This document shows, in pieces, positions 37,216-47,777 of a DNA stretch of 64,000 nucleotides. The stretch's first letter is position 1; each line of letters opens with the position of its first letter. The position numbers and the translations under genes are program-made. Location: assembly GCF_000222765.1 (NCBI RefSeq), contig NZ_AFUE01000005.1, positions 1-64,000 on the forward strand, read 5' to 3'. The stretch comes from Streptococcus cristatus ATCC 51100 (GTDB lineage: Bacteria > Bacillota > Bacilli > Lactobacillales > Streptococcaceae). The notes below the pieces were generated by a model. It was given only the letters and a program-made list of their open reading frames with translations. It ran no database searches and had not been told where the DNA came from.

Positions 37216-38697
37216 TTATTTCTTAGAAGCAAGGAATTCGTCGTATTGTTTTTGCATCTCTTTCAATACTTTATCGTATGCTCCTTCAGATTTCAGTTTG
37301 TCCATCATCTTAGGAATTTCAACATCAGGATCAACTGTACCAGTGTTGATAGCAGTGTCGTATTCTTTCATTGTGTTCGTAATGCTAGATACTTCTGCTT
37401 TCACTGGGTCTACATTGAAGTTAAATCCAAGAGCAGGTGACTCTTGTGCTTCTGCAAGAATCTTCTTAGAATCTTCGATTTGTTGATCTGTTACGTTTTC
37501 ATTGATGTAAAGAATCCAGTTGTTACCTGTGTTCCAGCCAGACATATGGGTATTACCATTGTAGGCTTTCAAAGTACGAACGCGGTTTTCTTTACCTTCA
37601 ACTTTTTCCCAGTTTTCGCCTTCTGGACCATATACAAGGCCGTTCAGCAATTCAGGATTTGTGTTAAGCAAAGTCAACAATTCCATTGATTTTTCTTTGT
37701 TCTTAGAGTTGTTTGAGATAACGAAGTTCGCTACTTGAGTAGTTTGGCTCTTCTTGTAGTTCTTAGTCAGTTGGCTGATTTCGATCTTACGGTTTGCCAC
37801 ACGAGAAAGCAAGCTGTTACCGTAGTCAGCAGGTCCTACTGTTTCTTCACGAACGAACCAAGAATCTTCAGACAATTGATAAGCTGTATCGCTAGTTGCT
37901 ACGTCTTTTGGAATATAGCCAGCTTGATAATATTTATGGATGGTTCTGAGGCTATCCAAGAAGCGAGGAACTTCATAACGGTTTACAATCTTAGTTGTAT
38001 CGCCTTCCAGGTCAATAACGAAAGGAAGTCCGTTAGTTACAGGATAATCAAAGTTATCAGATGGGATAAAGTTCTTACCGATAGCGAAAGGAACAACTTT
38101 TGGATCTTTTTCTTTAGCAGCTTTCAAAACTGGTTCCAAATCTTGGTAAGAATGGATATTTGAAATATCGCTGATACCATATTTTTCAAGAAGTGGTCCG
38201 TTGAAGGCAAAGTTTTGTGAAGAAGTTACATTGGCATTAACTGGAACAGCATAGATTTTACCGTTGACAGTGTTTCCTTTGATGTAAGCTGGGTCTAAAG
38301 AATCGTAAAGCTTTTTACCTTCTTTTTTGTAAAGCTCAGTCAAGTCAGCATAAGCACCTTTTTGGGCATTGATGACATAGTTTTGAGCGAAGGCGATGTC
38401 GTAGTTTTCACCTGATGAAGTGATAACGTTCATTTTTTGTTCGTAGTCACCCCAACCGATGTATTCGATATCCAACTTAGCATCGATTTCTTTGCCGATA
38501 ATCTTGTTAGCATTTTCGAGCAATTTGTCCAAATTATCTGGTTTATCACCGATTTGGTACATTTTGATAACCGTCTTACCATCATCAGTTTTAGATGACT
38601 TTTGGTTGTTACCGGTAAGACTACCGCAGCCTGCTAGGAGGCCTGAGAAAGCCAAGAAGCTAGCAGAAGCTAGAGCATATTTTTTCCAATTTTTCAT
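37216..38697 (-). CDS. ABC transporter oligosaccharide-binding lipoprotein
   Basis: 493-residue family 1 extracellular solute-binding protein. Signal peptide with lipobox LLAGCGS (Cys 24), then a serine-rich linker. The mature part has DIEYIGWGDYEQKMNVITSS and a long, two-lobed sugar-binding fold; the length is that of large-glycan binders such as pneumococcal NgtS, to which it looks similar. Its likely ligand is an EndoD-released N-glycan, by context. It follows the two permease genes with an AAAAGGAG site. Confidence 0.9.
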   Translation of the reverse strand: MKNWKKYALASASFLAFSGLLAGCGSLTGNNQKSSKTDDGKTVIKMYQIGDKPDNLDKLLENANKIIGKEIDAKLDIEYIGWGDYEQKMNVITSSGENYDIAFAQNYVINAQKGAYADLTELYKKEGKKLYDSLDPAYIKGNTVNGKIYAVPVNANVTSSQNFAFNGPLLEKYGISDISNIHSYQDLEPVLKAAKEKDPKVVPFAIGKNFIPSDNFDYPVTNGLPFVIDLEGDTTKIVNRYEVPRFLDSLRTIHKYYQAGYIPKDVATSDTAYQLSEDSWFVREETVGPADYGNSLLSRVANRKIEISQLTKNYKKSQTTQVANFVISNNSKNKEKSMELLTLLNTNPELLNGLVYGPEGENWEKVEGKENRVRTLKAYNGNTHMSGWNTGNNWILYINENVTDQQIEDSKKILAEAQESPALGFNFNVDPVKAEVSSITNTMKEYDTAINTGTVDPDVEIPKMMDKLKSEGAYDKVLKEMQKQYDEFLASKK

Positions 38698-38781
38698 AGA
38701 AAAATCTCCTTTTAATTTTTTATATACAAATTTAATGATGTGAGTTTTTAGTGGTAAAAACTCTGAGACTAAAGGGGCAGC

Positions 38782-39714
38782 TTATTCTTTGACGCCTCCG
38801 ATAGTCAATCCCTTAACAAAGTAACGTTGGAAGAATGGATAGACGCAAGCGATTGGCAAGGTTGCAATTACGACCATGGCCATACGACCAGACTCTTTAG
38901 GTAGAGATCCTGTCAAGCCTGCAAGCTGAGCACTCGCTCCCGCACTCTTAGACAAGTAGTCCATATTTTGCTGAATCTTCATCAGCAAATATTGAAGGGG
39001 AACTAAGTTGTCACTGCGAATGTAGAGCAGCGCGTTAAACCAATCGTTCCAATAAGCAAGGGCAGTGAAGAGTGTGATTGTAGCGATACCTGGAAGAGAT
39101 AGTGGCAAGCAAATTTGGAAGAAAATCCGAGTCTCACTGGCACCATCTATCTTAGCGGATTCAATAATCGCTTCTGGGATCGTTCTCTTGAAGAAAGTTC
39201 TCATCAAAATGATATTGAAAGGACTAAGCAGTAGCGGCAAAATCAAAGCCCACACTGTATCTCCTAAACCAAGCAAGTTGGTCATAACGATGTAAGTTGG
39301 AATCATCCCTGCTTGAAAGAGCATACTTGCCATTGCAAACAAGGTAAAGAAGCGTTTGAATTTAAAGCTGCGACGTGAGATAGCGTAGGCATAAGTTGTT
39401 GTGAAGAAAACATTCAAACTAGTACCTACTATCGTAATCACTACTGTCACAAAGAGTGACTGCAAGAGCTGATCTTTCAAGCCAAATAAGAATTCATAGC
39501 CCGCTAGACTGAACTGTGACGGCCAAAAGGCAAAACCATTATGAACCAAACTACTTTCATCCGTCAGCGAGATGATGATGACAAAGAAGAAAGGCAGCAC
39601 ACAGGAGAGCGAGAAGATGGCAATCAAGATGTTAAAGAAAAAATCGGCTTTTTTGCTAAAGGAGTGAATTCCCACATTATCGACTTTTTCTTTTTGAATT
39701 TTTGGGGATTTCAT
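38782..39714 (-). CDS. ABC sugar permease, LplC/YtcP-like
   Basis: 310-residue inner-membrane permease with six membrane helices. The EAA loop EAIIESAKIDGASETRIFF...LPLSLPG (about residues 190-215) contacts the ATPase. LplC-type permeases start with a charged tail and FNILIAIFSLSCVLPFFF as here. Starts behind GAAGGAGG, 12 bp after the LplB-like gene. Confidence 0.93.
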   Translation of the reverse strand: MKSPKIQKEKVDNVGIHSFSKKADFFFNILIAIFSLSCVLPFFFVIIISLTDESSLVHNGFAFWPSQFSLAGYEFLFGLKDQLLQSLFVTVVITIVGTSLNVFFTTTYAYAISRRSFKFKRFFTLFAMASMLFQAGMIPTYIVMTNLLGLGDTVWALILPLLLSPFNIILMRTFFKRTIPEAIIESAKIDGASETRIFFQICLPLSLPGIATITLFTALAYWNDWFNALLYIRSDNLVPLQYLLMKIQQNMDYLSKSAGASAQLAGLTGSLPKESGRMAMVVIATLPIACVYPFFQRYFVKGLTIGGVKE

Positions 39715-39726
39715 AAGTTCCTCCTT

Positions 39727-40647
39727 CTAAAAGAGAGCAGATTCTTTATCAATTCTGCGGACAATCAGGTTGCTGACGATCACGAGGATACAGCCCACAA
39801 CTGATTGATAGAGACCCGCAGCTGAAGCCATCCCGATATCACCTGTACCGGTCAATCCACGATAGACATAAGTATCCAAAACGTTGGTTACACTATAAAG
39901 TGATCCTGAATCATGCGGAACAGTGTAGAACAAACCGAAGTCCGCGCGGAAGATATTTCCGACTGCTAGAATGGTTAGTACTGTGATCAGAGAAGCCAAA
40001 GATGGCAAGGTGATATTACGGATACGCTGCCATTTTGTAGCACCGTCGACCGTTGCTGCCTCATAGTAAGTCGGATCAATTCCCATGATACTTGCATAGT
40101 ACAAAATACTACTATATCCTAAGCCCTTCCAAATACCAATGAAAAGGATGAAGGCTGGCCAGAAAGAGATCACTGTATAAAAGTTGATATTCGGATTATG
40201 CAATAAATTATTCAGCAAGCCCTTGCCAGGGTTCAAGAAAGCATCTACGAAGAAACTAATAATAACCCAAGAAAGGAAATACGGAAACAGCATAGTTGTC
40301 TGATAAATCTTCACCATCTTTTTCGAGCGAAGTTCGCTAAAGATGATGGCAATTCCGACAGAGAAAATCAATCCTAAAACGATGAAACCACCATTGTAGA
40401 GAATGGTATTTCGTGTAATCGTATAAGCATCTCTGGAATTAAACAAGAACTTGAAGTTATTGAAGCCCACCCATTCACTGCTCATAAGACTATGGATGAA
40501 GCCTTCGCCGCTTAGTTTGAAATTCTTAAATGCAACGACGTTTCCTAAAACTGGTATATAGAAGAACAAAACAAACCAAATAACTCCCGGTAAGACCATG
40601 AGCAAGAAAATGAAGTTTTCTTTTAGTGTTTTGATAACCTTATTCAT
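39727..40647 (-). CDS. ABC sugar permease, LplB-like
   Basis: 306-residue permease with six membrane helices and the LplB-type N-terminus (NFIFLLMVLPGVIWFVLFFYIPVLG). The EAA loop YYEAATVDGATKWQRIRNITLP is near residue 200. It is the first gene of the transporter operon and is preceded by a perfect cre site between its promoter and start. Heterodimer partner of the LplC-like gene. No dedicated ATPase in the operon; MsmK is the candidate. Confidence 0.93.
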   Translation of the reverse strand: MNKVIKTLKENFIFLLMVLPGVIWFVLFFYIPVLGNVVAFKNFKLSGEGFIHSLMSSEWVGFNNFKFLFNSRDAYTITRNTILYNGGFIVLGLIFSVGIAIIFSELRSKKMVKIYQTTMLFPYFLSWVIISFFVDAFLNPGKGLLNNLLHNPNINFYTVISFWPAFILFIGIWKGLGYSSILYYASIMGIDPTYYEAATVDGATKWQRIRNITLPSLASLITVLTILAVGNIFRADFGLFYTVPHDSGSLYSVTNVLDTYVYRGLTGTGDIGMASAAGLYQSVVGCILVIVSNLIVRRIDKESALF

Positions 40648-40670
40648 TCAAATCTCCCTTTCTATTGTTT

Positions 40671-40697
40671 TGATATCGTTTTCATGTTTCTATTATA
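40671..40697 (-). promoter_or_regulatory. Transporter promoter with perfect cre site
   Basis: TATAAT on the minus strand (40692-40697) is followed downstream by ATGAAAACGATATCA (40671-40685), which matches the cre consensus WTGNAANCGNWNNCW at every position. A roadblock by CcpA is expected when preferred sugar is available. Confidence 0.8.
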
Positions 40698-40814
40698 TGC
40701 CTTTTTTTACTCTCATTTAAACTCCTAATTATAGAAAAAACTATACAAATTATTTATCTAATATACAGATAAAAAGTAGAGTAGAGCCATAAAAACTTTG
40801 ATCAAACAAAATAA

Positions 40815-42698
40815 TTACGTTGTGTAAATCGTTGACGCTGTAGCGATGGTATGCCACTGGTTAGCTGTTGTGGCTGCAAAATCCTTGTCTCCATAAAAGT
40901 CATTGAAAGGCAAGATTTCTTGCTCTAATTCTTCTACAGAATCAAGCTGACCAGTCGTATATTGCTGCAGGCGTTCCTGCGCCCGTTTGATCCGCTTGAG
41001 CAGGCCTCCAAAGCGGATATCAATAGTATCCAGTCCGAAAATTTTATTTTCTAGCTGCCATTGGCGACTGAATTGCTCGGCAAAGTCTTCTACTTTTTGA
41101 TAGAGCAAAGGCAAATCATTTTCAGCCAATTCTGCCAAGCGATCCTTGTCTCCTGCACGATAGGCTTCTTGAATGCCAGATGTGACGGCAATTTTCAAGG
41201 CCAAGAGCGCATTCAACTGAGCCTGAGTTTCAAAAAGATAGCTATATTCACCAGCTTTGAGGCAGACTTCTTGCAAGGACTGAGCGGCAGCTTCAAAGTG
41301 CTGGCTGTCCTCCTCAGGTCGTATATGGCGTTCCAGCAAAGGACAGAGAATATCCTGATAGAGGATGTAGCGATTTGGATTGATACCACTGAGGTTTTCT
41401 GGCAAGCCTGGCAAGAGATTGGCCAAGTCTACTTTCATAAAATCATCAAAGGCAAGGCCTGTGCTAACTAAGAAATGCTCGGCTAATTTATCTAAATCAT
41501 TTCGATAGGCCAATTCTGCCCAAATCTGTAAGGCAGGCAGGATTGAGAATTGAGAGGTTTCTCCTCCATTATCCCCCCAACCAGTCACAATCACTTCCTT
41601 GACATGATTTTGGCGGCAGGCTTTATTAGCTTCGATGGCTACCAAGCGACTGAAATGGTTGTGCGGGGTAAAGCCAATCCACTTCCAAGCACCGCCAGCA
41701 AAGGCAATGTCTTGACTGATTTTATGATGATTTTGGAAGTTACGGTTGTATTTTTCTTCGCTATCTTGATAGTAATCCCAGTAAACCAAGGTCACACGGT
41801 CTTTGAGCCGCTCTAGATAAACTCGAGTTTCCTCTGGGATTTCCACATCACGGTCGTACTGGCCATCTGCTGACATGAGCTTGAAGAACATATCGCTCCA
41901 CATCTGACAGTGGAAACCGTACTTATCAGCGATATCCAGCACGCGCTCAAGGTGTTGGCACATGAGGAGACTGCGGTTTTGGAAACCATGCTGAATCAAA
42001 TAGCGTCCAAGACCGACCAAGTGGGCTTCGTCCATCCCGATATTTATCTTACGTGTACGAAGTTGGGACATAGTCTTAAACATGCCTTCGATAAGGTCGT
42101 AGACCTTTTCTTCCCCGATCAGTAAGATATCCTCCACATCTCGAAGCTCCTGCACTTCCTTGACACCCCATTTGACAAAAGCTGATAGGTGCGCCAAGGT
42201 CTGAATGCAAGGCACGAAGGCCATATCGAAATCTGCGGCATAGGCCTCAATCTCTTGCAATTCTGCAACAGTGTACCGGCCTCTGAAATAGCCAAAATAG
42301 GGCTGGTCTTCTATCTCATAGGTATCTTCCATGTAGAGTTCAAAGGTAGAATACCCCATCAAGGCCAAGACCTCAATCATCTTCTTAGCTGAGCTTAGAT
42401 TCAAGACGGCATTGCGGGAACAGTCAGCCATATAGGCCAAATCCTCATAGGCCACCTCTTCCTCAATCTCCACCTCATCCTGCCCTTCTTTAAGGGCAGC
42501 AGATAAGAGGGCTAAAGCTCGATAGAGCTGATGAGGCTTATGATAGCTGACTTGATAACATCCCTGACGGCCTTCCACCTTGATCGATACGGCTGAGTTA
42601 GGAACAAGACTGACTTCAATCTCGCCCAAGTTCAAATATTTTTCTAAGCGAGCAAGAGTCTTTTCTTGCTTGCTTGATAATCCTAAGAATGTGGCCAT
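40815..42698 (-). CDS. gcnA: GH20 beta-N-acetylhexosaminidase (GcnA type)
   Basis: 627-residue cytoplasmic family 20 enzyme removing terminal beta-GlcNAc (and in some relatives GalNAc). The catalytic Asp-Glu pair is in [10 protein letters not shown] near residue 225, and [13 protein letters not shown] near 87 and [14 protein letters not shown] near 110 are barrel segments characteristic of GcnA/GH20C enzymes of oral streptococci and pneumococcus. No signal peptide, so substrate must be imported. The ATG overlaps the 3' end of the ROK kinase gene by 16 bp. Confidence 0.94.
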   Translation of the reverse strand: MATFLGLSSKQEKTLARLEKYLNLGEIEVSLVPNSAVSIKVEGRQGCYQVSYHKPHQLYRALALLSAALKEGQDEVEIEEEVAYEDLAYMADCSRNAVLNLSSAKKMIEVLALMGYSTFELYMEDTYEIEDQPYFGYFRGRYTVAELQEIEAYAADFDMAFVPCIQTLAHLSAFVKWGVKEVQELRDVEDILLIGEEKVYDLIEGMFKTMSQLRTRKINIGMDEAHLVGLGRYLIQHGFQNRSLLMCQHLERVLDIADKYGFHCQMWSDMFFKLMSADGQYDRDVEIPEETRVYLERLKDRVTLVYWDYYQDSEEKYNRNFQNHHKISQDIAFAGGAWKWIGFTPHNHFSRLVAIEANKACRQNHVKEVIVTGWGDNGGETSQFSILPALQIWAELAYRNDLDKLAEHFLVSTGLAFDDFMKVDLANLLPGLPENLSGINPNRYILYQDILCPLLERHIRPEEDSQHFEAAAQSLQEVCLKAGEYSYLFETQAQLNALLALKIAVTSGIQEAYRAGDKDRLAELAENDLPLLYQKVEDFAEQFSRQWQLENKIFGLDTIDIRFGGLLKRIKRAQERLQQYTTGQLDSVEELEQEILPFNDFYGDKDFAATTANQWHTIATASTIYTT

Positions 42699-43561
42699 TG
42701 GCCTTCCTCCTGTAACCAGTTTACTAAAGCACCATAAAGATTAGCCTCCCCCTTGTAGGTACATGCTAAAATTTCTGGCACCACCGAATACTCTTCATAG
42801 CGGTCGACATAGTAAGCAATCGCTGAGCGGACACCTTGGATGAAGTCTGGATTTTGGCTGATGGAGCCGCCCAGACTAATCACATCTGGATCGATGAGAT
42901 ACTGGATATTGAGCAAACCTTGTGCAAGATTCCGGTTCATCCGCTCGATAGCTTCTTGACAAAGGGCATTTCCTGCCGCAGCCTCTTGGTAAATCTTGCG
43001 ACCATCCCAGTCAGTCTGACCAGATTTTTCAATTACGTATTGAACCATGTTACCTGTAGATGCTAGTTGCGACCAGTTATTGAGTTTTTCAGCAGGCGCT
43101 AGGGTTGTCATATAGCCAAACTCCCCACCCAAACTGTGACGACCATGATGAAGCTTGCCATTGATAATCATAGCTCCGCCAATCCCAGTACCGATAACCA
43201 CACAGGCTGCATTTTCCAGCTCGGGATGAGCAAGAAGTTCACTCAAACCAACACAGTTGGCATCATTTTCTAAGTGAACCGGCAGACCATAAGAAGCCAG
43301 CTTATCATACCAAGAAAAACCGTGAATATAAGGAACAGCGCTAATCCCACCAATGACTCCTGTCTCTCGGTTAACCGCCCCAGGCACACTCATGGCAATG
43401 CCCTGGTAATCCCGCTTGGAAAGACAAGAATCCAGCCAAGTCAGCAAGTCATCTAAATTGTCTGGCGTAGAAATGTTTTGCTTTTCCAGTATCTCTCCTT
43501 CTTTGGAAATAGCCGCAAACTTGATACCTGTACCGCCTATGTCAATTGTTGCAATAAGCAT
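42683..43561 (-). CDS. ROK-family sugar kinase
   Basis: 292 residues with actin-like ATPase fold. The ATP motif [10 protein letters not shown] is at residues 6-15 and the second phosphate motif [11 protein letters not shown] near 118. The HGxxxLGGEFG region (sugar binding) is present but I do not see the CxCGxxGC zinc motif of many ROK kinases. Its neighbours suggest phosphorylation of hexose or N-acetylhexosamine released by the island's glycosidases, but the substrate cannot be read from sequence. Confidence 0.9.
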   Translation of the reverse strand: MLIATIDIGGTGIKFAAISKEGEILEKQNISTPDNLDDLLTWLDSCLSKRDYQGIAMSVPGAVNRETGVIGGISAVPYIHGFSWYDKLASYGLPVHLENDANCVGLSELLAHPELENAACVVIGTGIGGAMIINGKLHHGRHSLGGEFGYMTTLAPAEKLNNWSQLASTGNMVQYVIEKSGQTDWDGRKIYQEAAAGNALCQEAIERMNRNLAQGLLNIQYLIDPDVISLGGSISQNPDFIQGVRSAIAYYVDRYEEYSVVPEILACTYKGEANLYGALVNWLQEEGQWPHS

Positions 43562-43600
43562 TTTTTCTCCTTTCTCTGTTTTCTAGAACTTGAAAGGCAA

Positions 43601-43644
43601 TAGGGCAAGGAACTAAATTTTCAAGTATTTAGTCCATTGCCCTA
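43601..43644. repeat. Long imperfect inverted repeat between GH38 and ROK genes
   Basis: TAGGGCAAGGAACTAAAT (43601-43618) pairs with ATTTAGTCCATTGCCCTA (43627-43644): 18 bases, three mismatched or wobble positions, 8-base loop. On the plus strand it is followed by TCCTCTTTTT, on the minus strand by no clear T-run. It lies within the GH38-ROK-gcnA unit and may stabilise or process the mRNA. Confidence 0.75.
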
Positions 43645-43655
43645 GCCTCCTCTTT

Positions 43656-46295
43656 TTAATCGTTTTTCAAGAGCTCTGTGCGAATTTCCTGTGGTCCTAA
43701 GATTCCATCCTTTTCTGGAAGCACTTCTTCCAAAAGGTTGACTAGGGTTTGGGAAGCAGTTGTCACTTCTTGCTCTTCTTGGGTCATATTGTAGTAGCGA
43801 AGTACGATACCTGACTCGTCTTCTGCCACTTTAAGGGCTGTCGGGCAGATTTCTGCTAAGTTCAGAGCAGGGTGGTCCAAGGCTTGTCCAGTCGCTGCAA
43901 CACTTCCTTCTTGTTTGGAAATTTGCAGAGCTGTCAACGGTGTTTGGAAGGCTTTGGCCCGACGATAAGCAGCAAATCGCTCTTGCGGTTGGTGGCATTC
44001 CACCGTGTACTCGACTTGGAAGTCACGCAAGCACTGCGCTTCTGGAGTTGGGAAGTAGCCCCAGTCGCCCAGCTCACCAGTTGCCCGCAGAATGGTTACT
44101 GCAATCGTGTCATCACCTAAAATCTCGTATTCATTTAGACCTTTATTAGCAACTGTGACTGCTTTTTGGTCATCATAAAGGCTGACGAAGGCTTGTTGGT
44201 GCTGTGGATTTTCTGGATTTTCCCATGAGGCAGCTGGTTGGTTGTTGCGACGAACCACTTCGTAAATGCTGTCTGAATCGTTGGTTTTACTGCTGTTGTG
44301 AGTTCTGAAGAGAACACGGATGCGGTGATCCTTAGCAGTATTGGTAAAGCGAGTCTTAAAGCGCAATTGCGGGCTGTCCGCAAAGACTGTCAACTCAGTT
44401 GTCAAGATCATAGTTGTCAATTCTGACGAACGGCCTGCTGAACGCTTCATAAACTCAACGATGCCCTTTTGTTCTTGATCCAACAGTTCATCTGCACTTA
44501 CTGGCAAGGTCAATTCATGGCTTAATTCCACCTTGGTATAGCGGGCATTGTTTTCCAGCACCTTTACGCCAGCTAGTTTTGCATAGATTGGCTCTGTATT
44601 TTTGGGTTGGAAGTAGATATACTCATTTCCAATATCGCCGCGATCTTCAAAGCGGAGGAAGTCTTCATAGGCTTCATGGGTCGTCTTATCGTAGACGGTC
44701 AAGTCTTCATCAAAGCTGATAGTCACAAATGGAGTGTCAATCACGCCATTGCGATAGAGGCCTTCATGCTCTTCTTTTGCACCAGGAAGCAATTGGAAGG
44801 TTTTCCAAGACAGAGGTGCTAGATGAATCGGCAACGTCACGCGCAACTGCCGGGCAATATAAGCCTGACGGAAGCGATCTTTTGGAAGGTCATATTGGAA
44901 ATTAGCTCCCAAATCTTCGATTTTAGCTTCAACATAGCGGCCATCCAAATCCTTCACAATCAAGTCTGGAATTGTCAATTCTGCCATTCTCCGATAGGCT
45001 TCTGTCGGATGAGCTTCCTTGAAATCACAGGTCGCAAAGGTCACATCCACAGAAACGGTATCTACCTTGTCATGGAGGCCAGTATTGATAACGGTGAAGA
45101 GCAGGTCGCTCTCAGATTGGCGGCTATCCAGCTTTTGCTTCCATTCTCCCAGCAAGTTACCTTTGACAAATTCGCCCACTTGATTGACCTTGGCGAAGCG
45201 GATTTCCATTTCGCGGTGAACTTCGTCGACACTGCAGCCGCAAATACTATCGTGCGGAGCATTTTGCAAGAGTGTCTTCCAAGCATAAGTCAGCTGGTCT
45301 TTGTGATTGTGACCGCCTGTGATAACAGTCAGCGGCTCAACTACCTGCTCTAGCAAGTTACTGTTTTCTTGGAAAGCCTGCTTCAGATAGATGCGGGCTG
45401 AAGAGGTATTAGCCAAAGTGTACCAACCGTCGGTTTCTTGGCTGGTCAATTCGCCTTGAACTGTTGACAATTCCTCAGGCAGAGCAGCTTCCACAGCTTG
45501 CATATAGTCATCAAAAGAACTGTGCACAAAGTTGATTTCTGGATAAAGCTCATTGGCTACTCGGATGGCTTGGCTGAGGTCACGCTGAACTGGCTGGTGG
45601 TCACAGCCGTTCATCATCAGCCATTGATTGGTAGAGGCATAGCTCTTCACGTCAGCCAGTTTTTGCTCCCAGAAAACTTTCGCTTCTTCTGGATCTGTTG
45701 GGATTTCATTCCCATTGCTGTACCAGTTGGCAAAGAGAATGCCTAGAACTTTACTTCCATCGGCACCTTGCCAGTACATTTCAGAGTACTGAGAAGTAAA
45801 CTGCTCGTCCTCCAAGACTTGGTTGTCAAAACCAATCGGCTTAACCCCACGGCCAAAAGCAGCTATGTGAATGCCTGATTGCTGCAAAAGCTGAGGCGCT
45901 TGTCCCATATTTCCAAAAGTATCTGGGAAATAACCAATCTGAGTGGACTTGCCCCATTTCTTGCACTCCTGCTGACCGATCAAGGTATTGCGAACATTGG
46001 CTTCGCTGGAAATCAAATAATCATCCTGCAAGATATAGAAAGGCCCGATTTTTAGCTTGCCTTCATCAATATAGCGCTGCAGTTTATCGCGATTTTCTGG
46101 ACGGATTTCCAGATAATCATCCAAGACAATGGTTTGCCCGTCTAGGTGGAAGCTCTTGAATTCTGGATCATGTTCAAACAAATCAAAGAGATTGTCAAAA
46201 AGCTCGACCAGCTGCATACGGTGGGATTCAAAGGGGAGATACCATTCGCGATCCCAGTGGCTGTGAGAAATGATATGTACAGTAATATTTTCCAT
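43656..46295 (-). CDS. GH38 alpha-mannosidase
   Basis: 879-residue family 38 retaining alpha-mannosidase. The zinc site IISHSHWDREWY is at residues 9-20, with H11 and D15 as ligands. The catalytic Asp lies in GQAPQLL-adjacent YFPDTFGNMGQAP near residue 130, and the mid-domain histidine motif DHQPVQRD is near 233. The pneumococcal homologue removes alpha-1,3-linked mannose from N-glycans (family knowledge). No signal peptide. GAGGAAC precedes the ATG. Confidence 0.95.
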   Translation of the reverse strand: MENITVHIISHSHWDREWYLPFESHRMQLVELFDNLFDLFEHDPEFKSFHLDGQTIVLDDYLEIRPENRDKLQRYIDEGKLKIGPFYILQDDYLISSEANVRNTLIGQQECKKWGKSTQIGYFPDTFGNMGQAPQLLQQSGIHIAAFGRGVKPIGFDNQVLEDEQFTSQYSEMYWQGADGSKVLGILFANWYSNGNEIPTDPEEAKVFWEQKLADVKSYASTNQWLMMNGCDHQPVQRDLSQAIRVANELYPEINFVHSSFDDYMQAVEAALPEELSTVQGELTSQETDGWYTLANTSSARIYLKQAFQENSNLLEQVVEPLTVITGGHNHKDQLTYAWKTLLQNAPHDSICGCSVDEVHREMEIRFAKVNQVGEFVKGNLLGEWKQKLDSRQSESDLLFTVINTGLHDKVDTVSVDVTFATCDFKEAHPTEAYRRMAELTIPDLIVKDLDGRYVEAKIEDLGANFQYDLPKDRFRQAYIARQLRVTLPIHLAPLSWKTFQLLPGAKEEHEGLYRNGVIDTPFVTISFDEDLTVYDKTTHEAYEDFLRFEDRGDIGNEYIYFQPKNTEPIYAKLAGVKVLENNARYTKVELSHELTLPVSADELLDQEQKGIVEFMKRSAGRSSELTTMILTTELTVFADSPQLRFKTRFTNTAKDHRIRVLFRTHNSSKTNDSDSIYEVVRRNNQPAASWENPENPQHQQAFVSLYDDQKAVTVANKGLNEYEILGDDTIAVTILRATGELGDWGYFPTPEAQCLRDFQVEYTVECHQPQERFAAYRRAKAFQTPLTALQISKQEGSVAATGQALDHPALNLAEICPTALKVAEDESGIVLRYYNMTQEEQEVTTASQTLVNLLEEVLPEKDGILGPQEIRTELLKND

Positions 46296-46318
46296 TTTTG
46301 TTCCTCTACTTGTTAATT

Positions 46319-47608
46319 CTATACCTCAATTTTTAAATCATAATAATCTAATACCAGTTCGCAGAACATCATGTTGGCCCAGCTGAACCATTCGCGAGAA
46401 TACTTGGTTGGATCGTCCACATGGAAGCTTTCATGCATAACACCTGTACCACCATCGCAGGCCACGAGCAAGTCCAGAATCCGACGTTTTTCTTCCTTAT
46501 CGTGCGTGGTTAATCCTTGAATGGCTAGGGCAATCGGCCAGATATAGCGGTAGAAGGTATGTGAGCTACCAAGTCCCGCAGCATATTTACCCTCATAATA
46601 GTAAGGATTTTCTGGGCCTAGAATGGTGCGGCGTGTCGCTTGGTAGACTTCGTCGTCAATTGAGCAAAAGCCTAGATAAGGCGCTGCCAAAAGGCTTGGT
46701 ACATTCGGATCGTCCATAATGCTGGCATTTCCCAAACCGTCTACCTCAAAAGCGTAAATCTTTTCACCTTTAGCATTTTGGGTGTAGGCGTGGTTTTCAA
46801 TTCCTTCCTTGATTTCCTTTTGCAGGCGCTGCGCATGCGGAACGATCTCCTCAGCACCCTCTAAGTTCAATTTTTCAAAAATTTCTGCCACATAGCCCAA
46901 GACAACCGTTGCAAACATATTAGACGGTACTAGATAGCTGTAGATACAAGCATCATCACTTGGACGAAAAGCCGACCAAGTCATGCCTGTCACTGCAAAG
47001 TCAGGGCCTTTGCCATCATTAACCAAGGTATCTTCCTTGCGATCTGTATCACGGACAAAGCGATAAGAAGACTGGCTGTGGTCCTGCTCGATCGTCCAAA
47101 CTCGTAAAATTTCTCTGACGCCAGCAATAAAGGTAGCGTCTAGATGACTCGTTTCTCCAGTCTCTTTCCACAAGAGATATGCCAGCTGCAGAGGATAGCA
47201 GAGAGAGTCAACTTCGTACTTGCGTTCCCAAATCCAACCAGACAAGTCTGTATGATCTGTCTCATGGTGGCCTTTCCAGTTGTCAGCGATATTAAAGGCA
47301 TTGGCATAAGGATCTTTGAGAATCAGCGTCATCTGGCGTTTGACCAAGCCAGCAATCGTTTGACGGATTTTTGGATCTTGCTTGGCCACAAAGAGATAGG
47401 GCTTGAGCTGAGCAGTCGAATCCCGTAGCCACATAGCTGGAATATCGCCTGTCAAGACAAAAGTAGACCCATCTTCCAATATTTCGACCGTGTTGTCCAA
47501 GGTATCCGTATAGCAACGCTCAAAAACAGAGACCCAAGTCGGATGATCCTGGGCTAACTGGGCAATAGACTCCAACCATTTCCCAACAATTTCTTTAGAA
47601 TAAACCAT
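46319..47608 (-). CDS. GH125 exo-alpha-1,6-mannosidase
   Basis: 429 residues from the ATG at 47608 (MVYSKEIVGKWLESIA), preferred over the ATG six bases upstream because AGGAG is too close to the latter. Family 125 inverting exo-alpha-1,6-mannosidase, (alpha/alpha)6 barrel. AMWLRDSTAQLKPYL near residue 60 and GMTWSAFRPSDDACIYSYLVPSN near 215 are family signatures with the acidic residues in the active centre. Cytoplasmic. It leads the GH125-GH38-ROK-gcnA minus-strand run, 164 bp upstream-divergent from the GH92 gene. Confidence 0.94.
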   Translation of the reverse strand: MVYSKEIVGKWLESIAQLAQDHPTWVSVFERCYTDTLDNTVEILEDGSTFVLTGDIPAMWLRDSTAQLKPYLFVAKQDPKIRQTIAGLVKRQMTLILKDPYANAFNIADNWKGHHETDHTDLSGWIWERKYEVDSLCYPLQLAYLLWKETGETSHLDATFIAGVREILRVWTIEQDHSQSSYRFVRDTDRKEDTLVNDGKGPDFAVTGMTWSAFRPSDDACIYSYLVPSNMFATVVLGYVAEIFEKLNLEGAEEIVPHAQRLQKEIKEGIENHAYTQNAKGEKIYAFEVDGLGNASIMDDPNVPSLLAAPYLGFCSIDDEVYQATRRTILGPENPYYYEGKYAAGLGSSHTFYRYIWPIALAIQGLTTHDKEEKRRILDLLVACDGGTGVMHESFHVDDPTKYSREWFSWANMMFCELVLDYYDLKIEV

Positions 47609-47736
47609 ATTCATTCTCCTTTTTCATACTCGTTTACATTCTCTAGTATAGGCTAAACAGTTTTTAAAATATATACACAAACTAAAGGCCTTTCGATCAT
47701 ATATTTTTGCCTTGTCCGCTGCTTCCTGATTCATGT

Positions 47737-47742
47737 TATAAT
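47737..47742 (+). promoter_or_regulatory. Extended -10 promoter of the GH92 gene
   Basis: TGTTATAAT: TATAAT at 47737-47742 with a TGN extension (47734-47736); no good -35. 35 bp before the start codon. The divergent minus-strand side carries a half-cre, ATGTAAACGAG (47625-47635). Confidence 0.6.
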
Positions 47743-47777
47743 CAAGACAAAGCAAGCTGGATTGAAGGAGATTTTCC

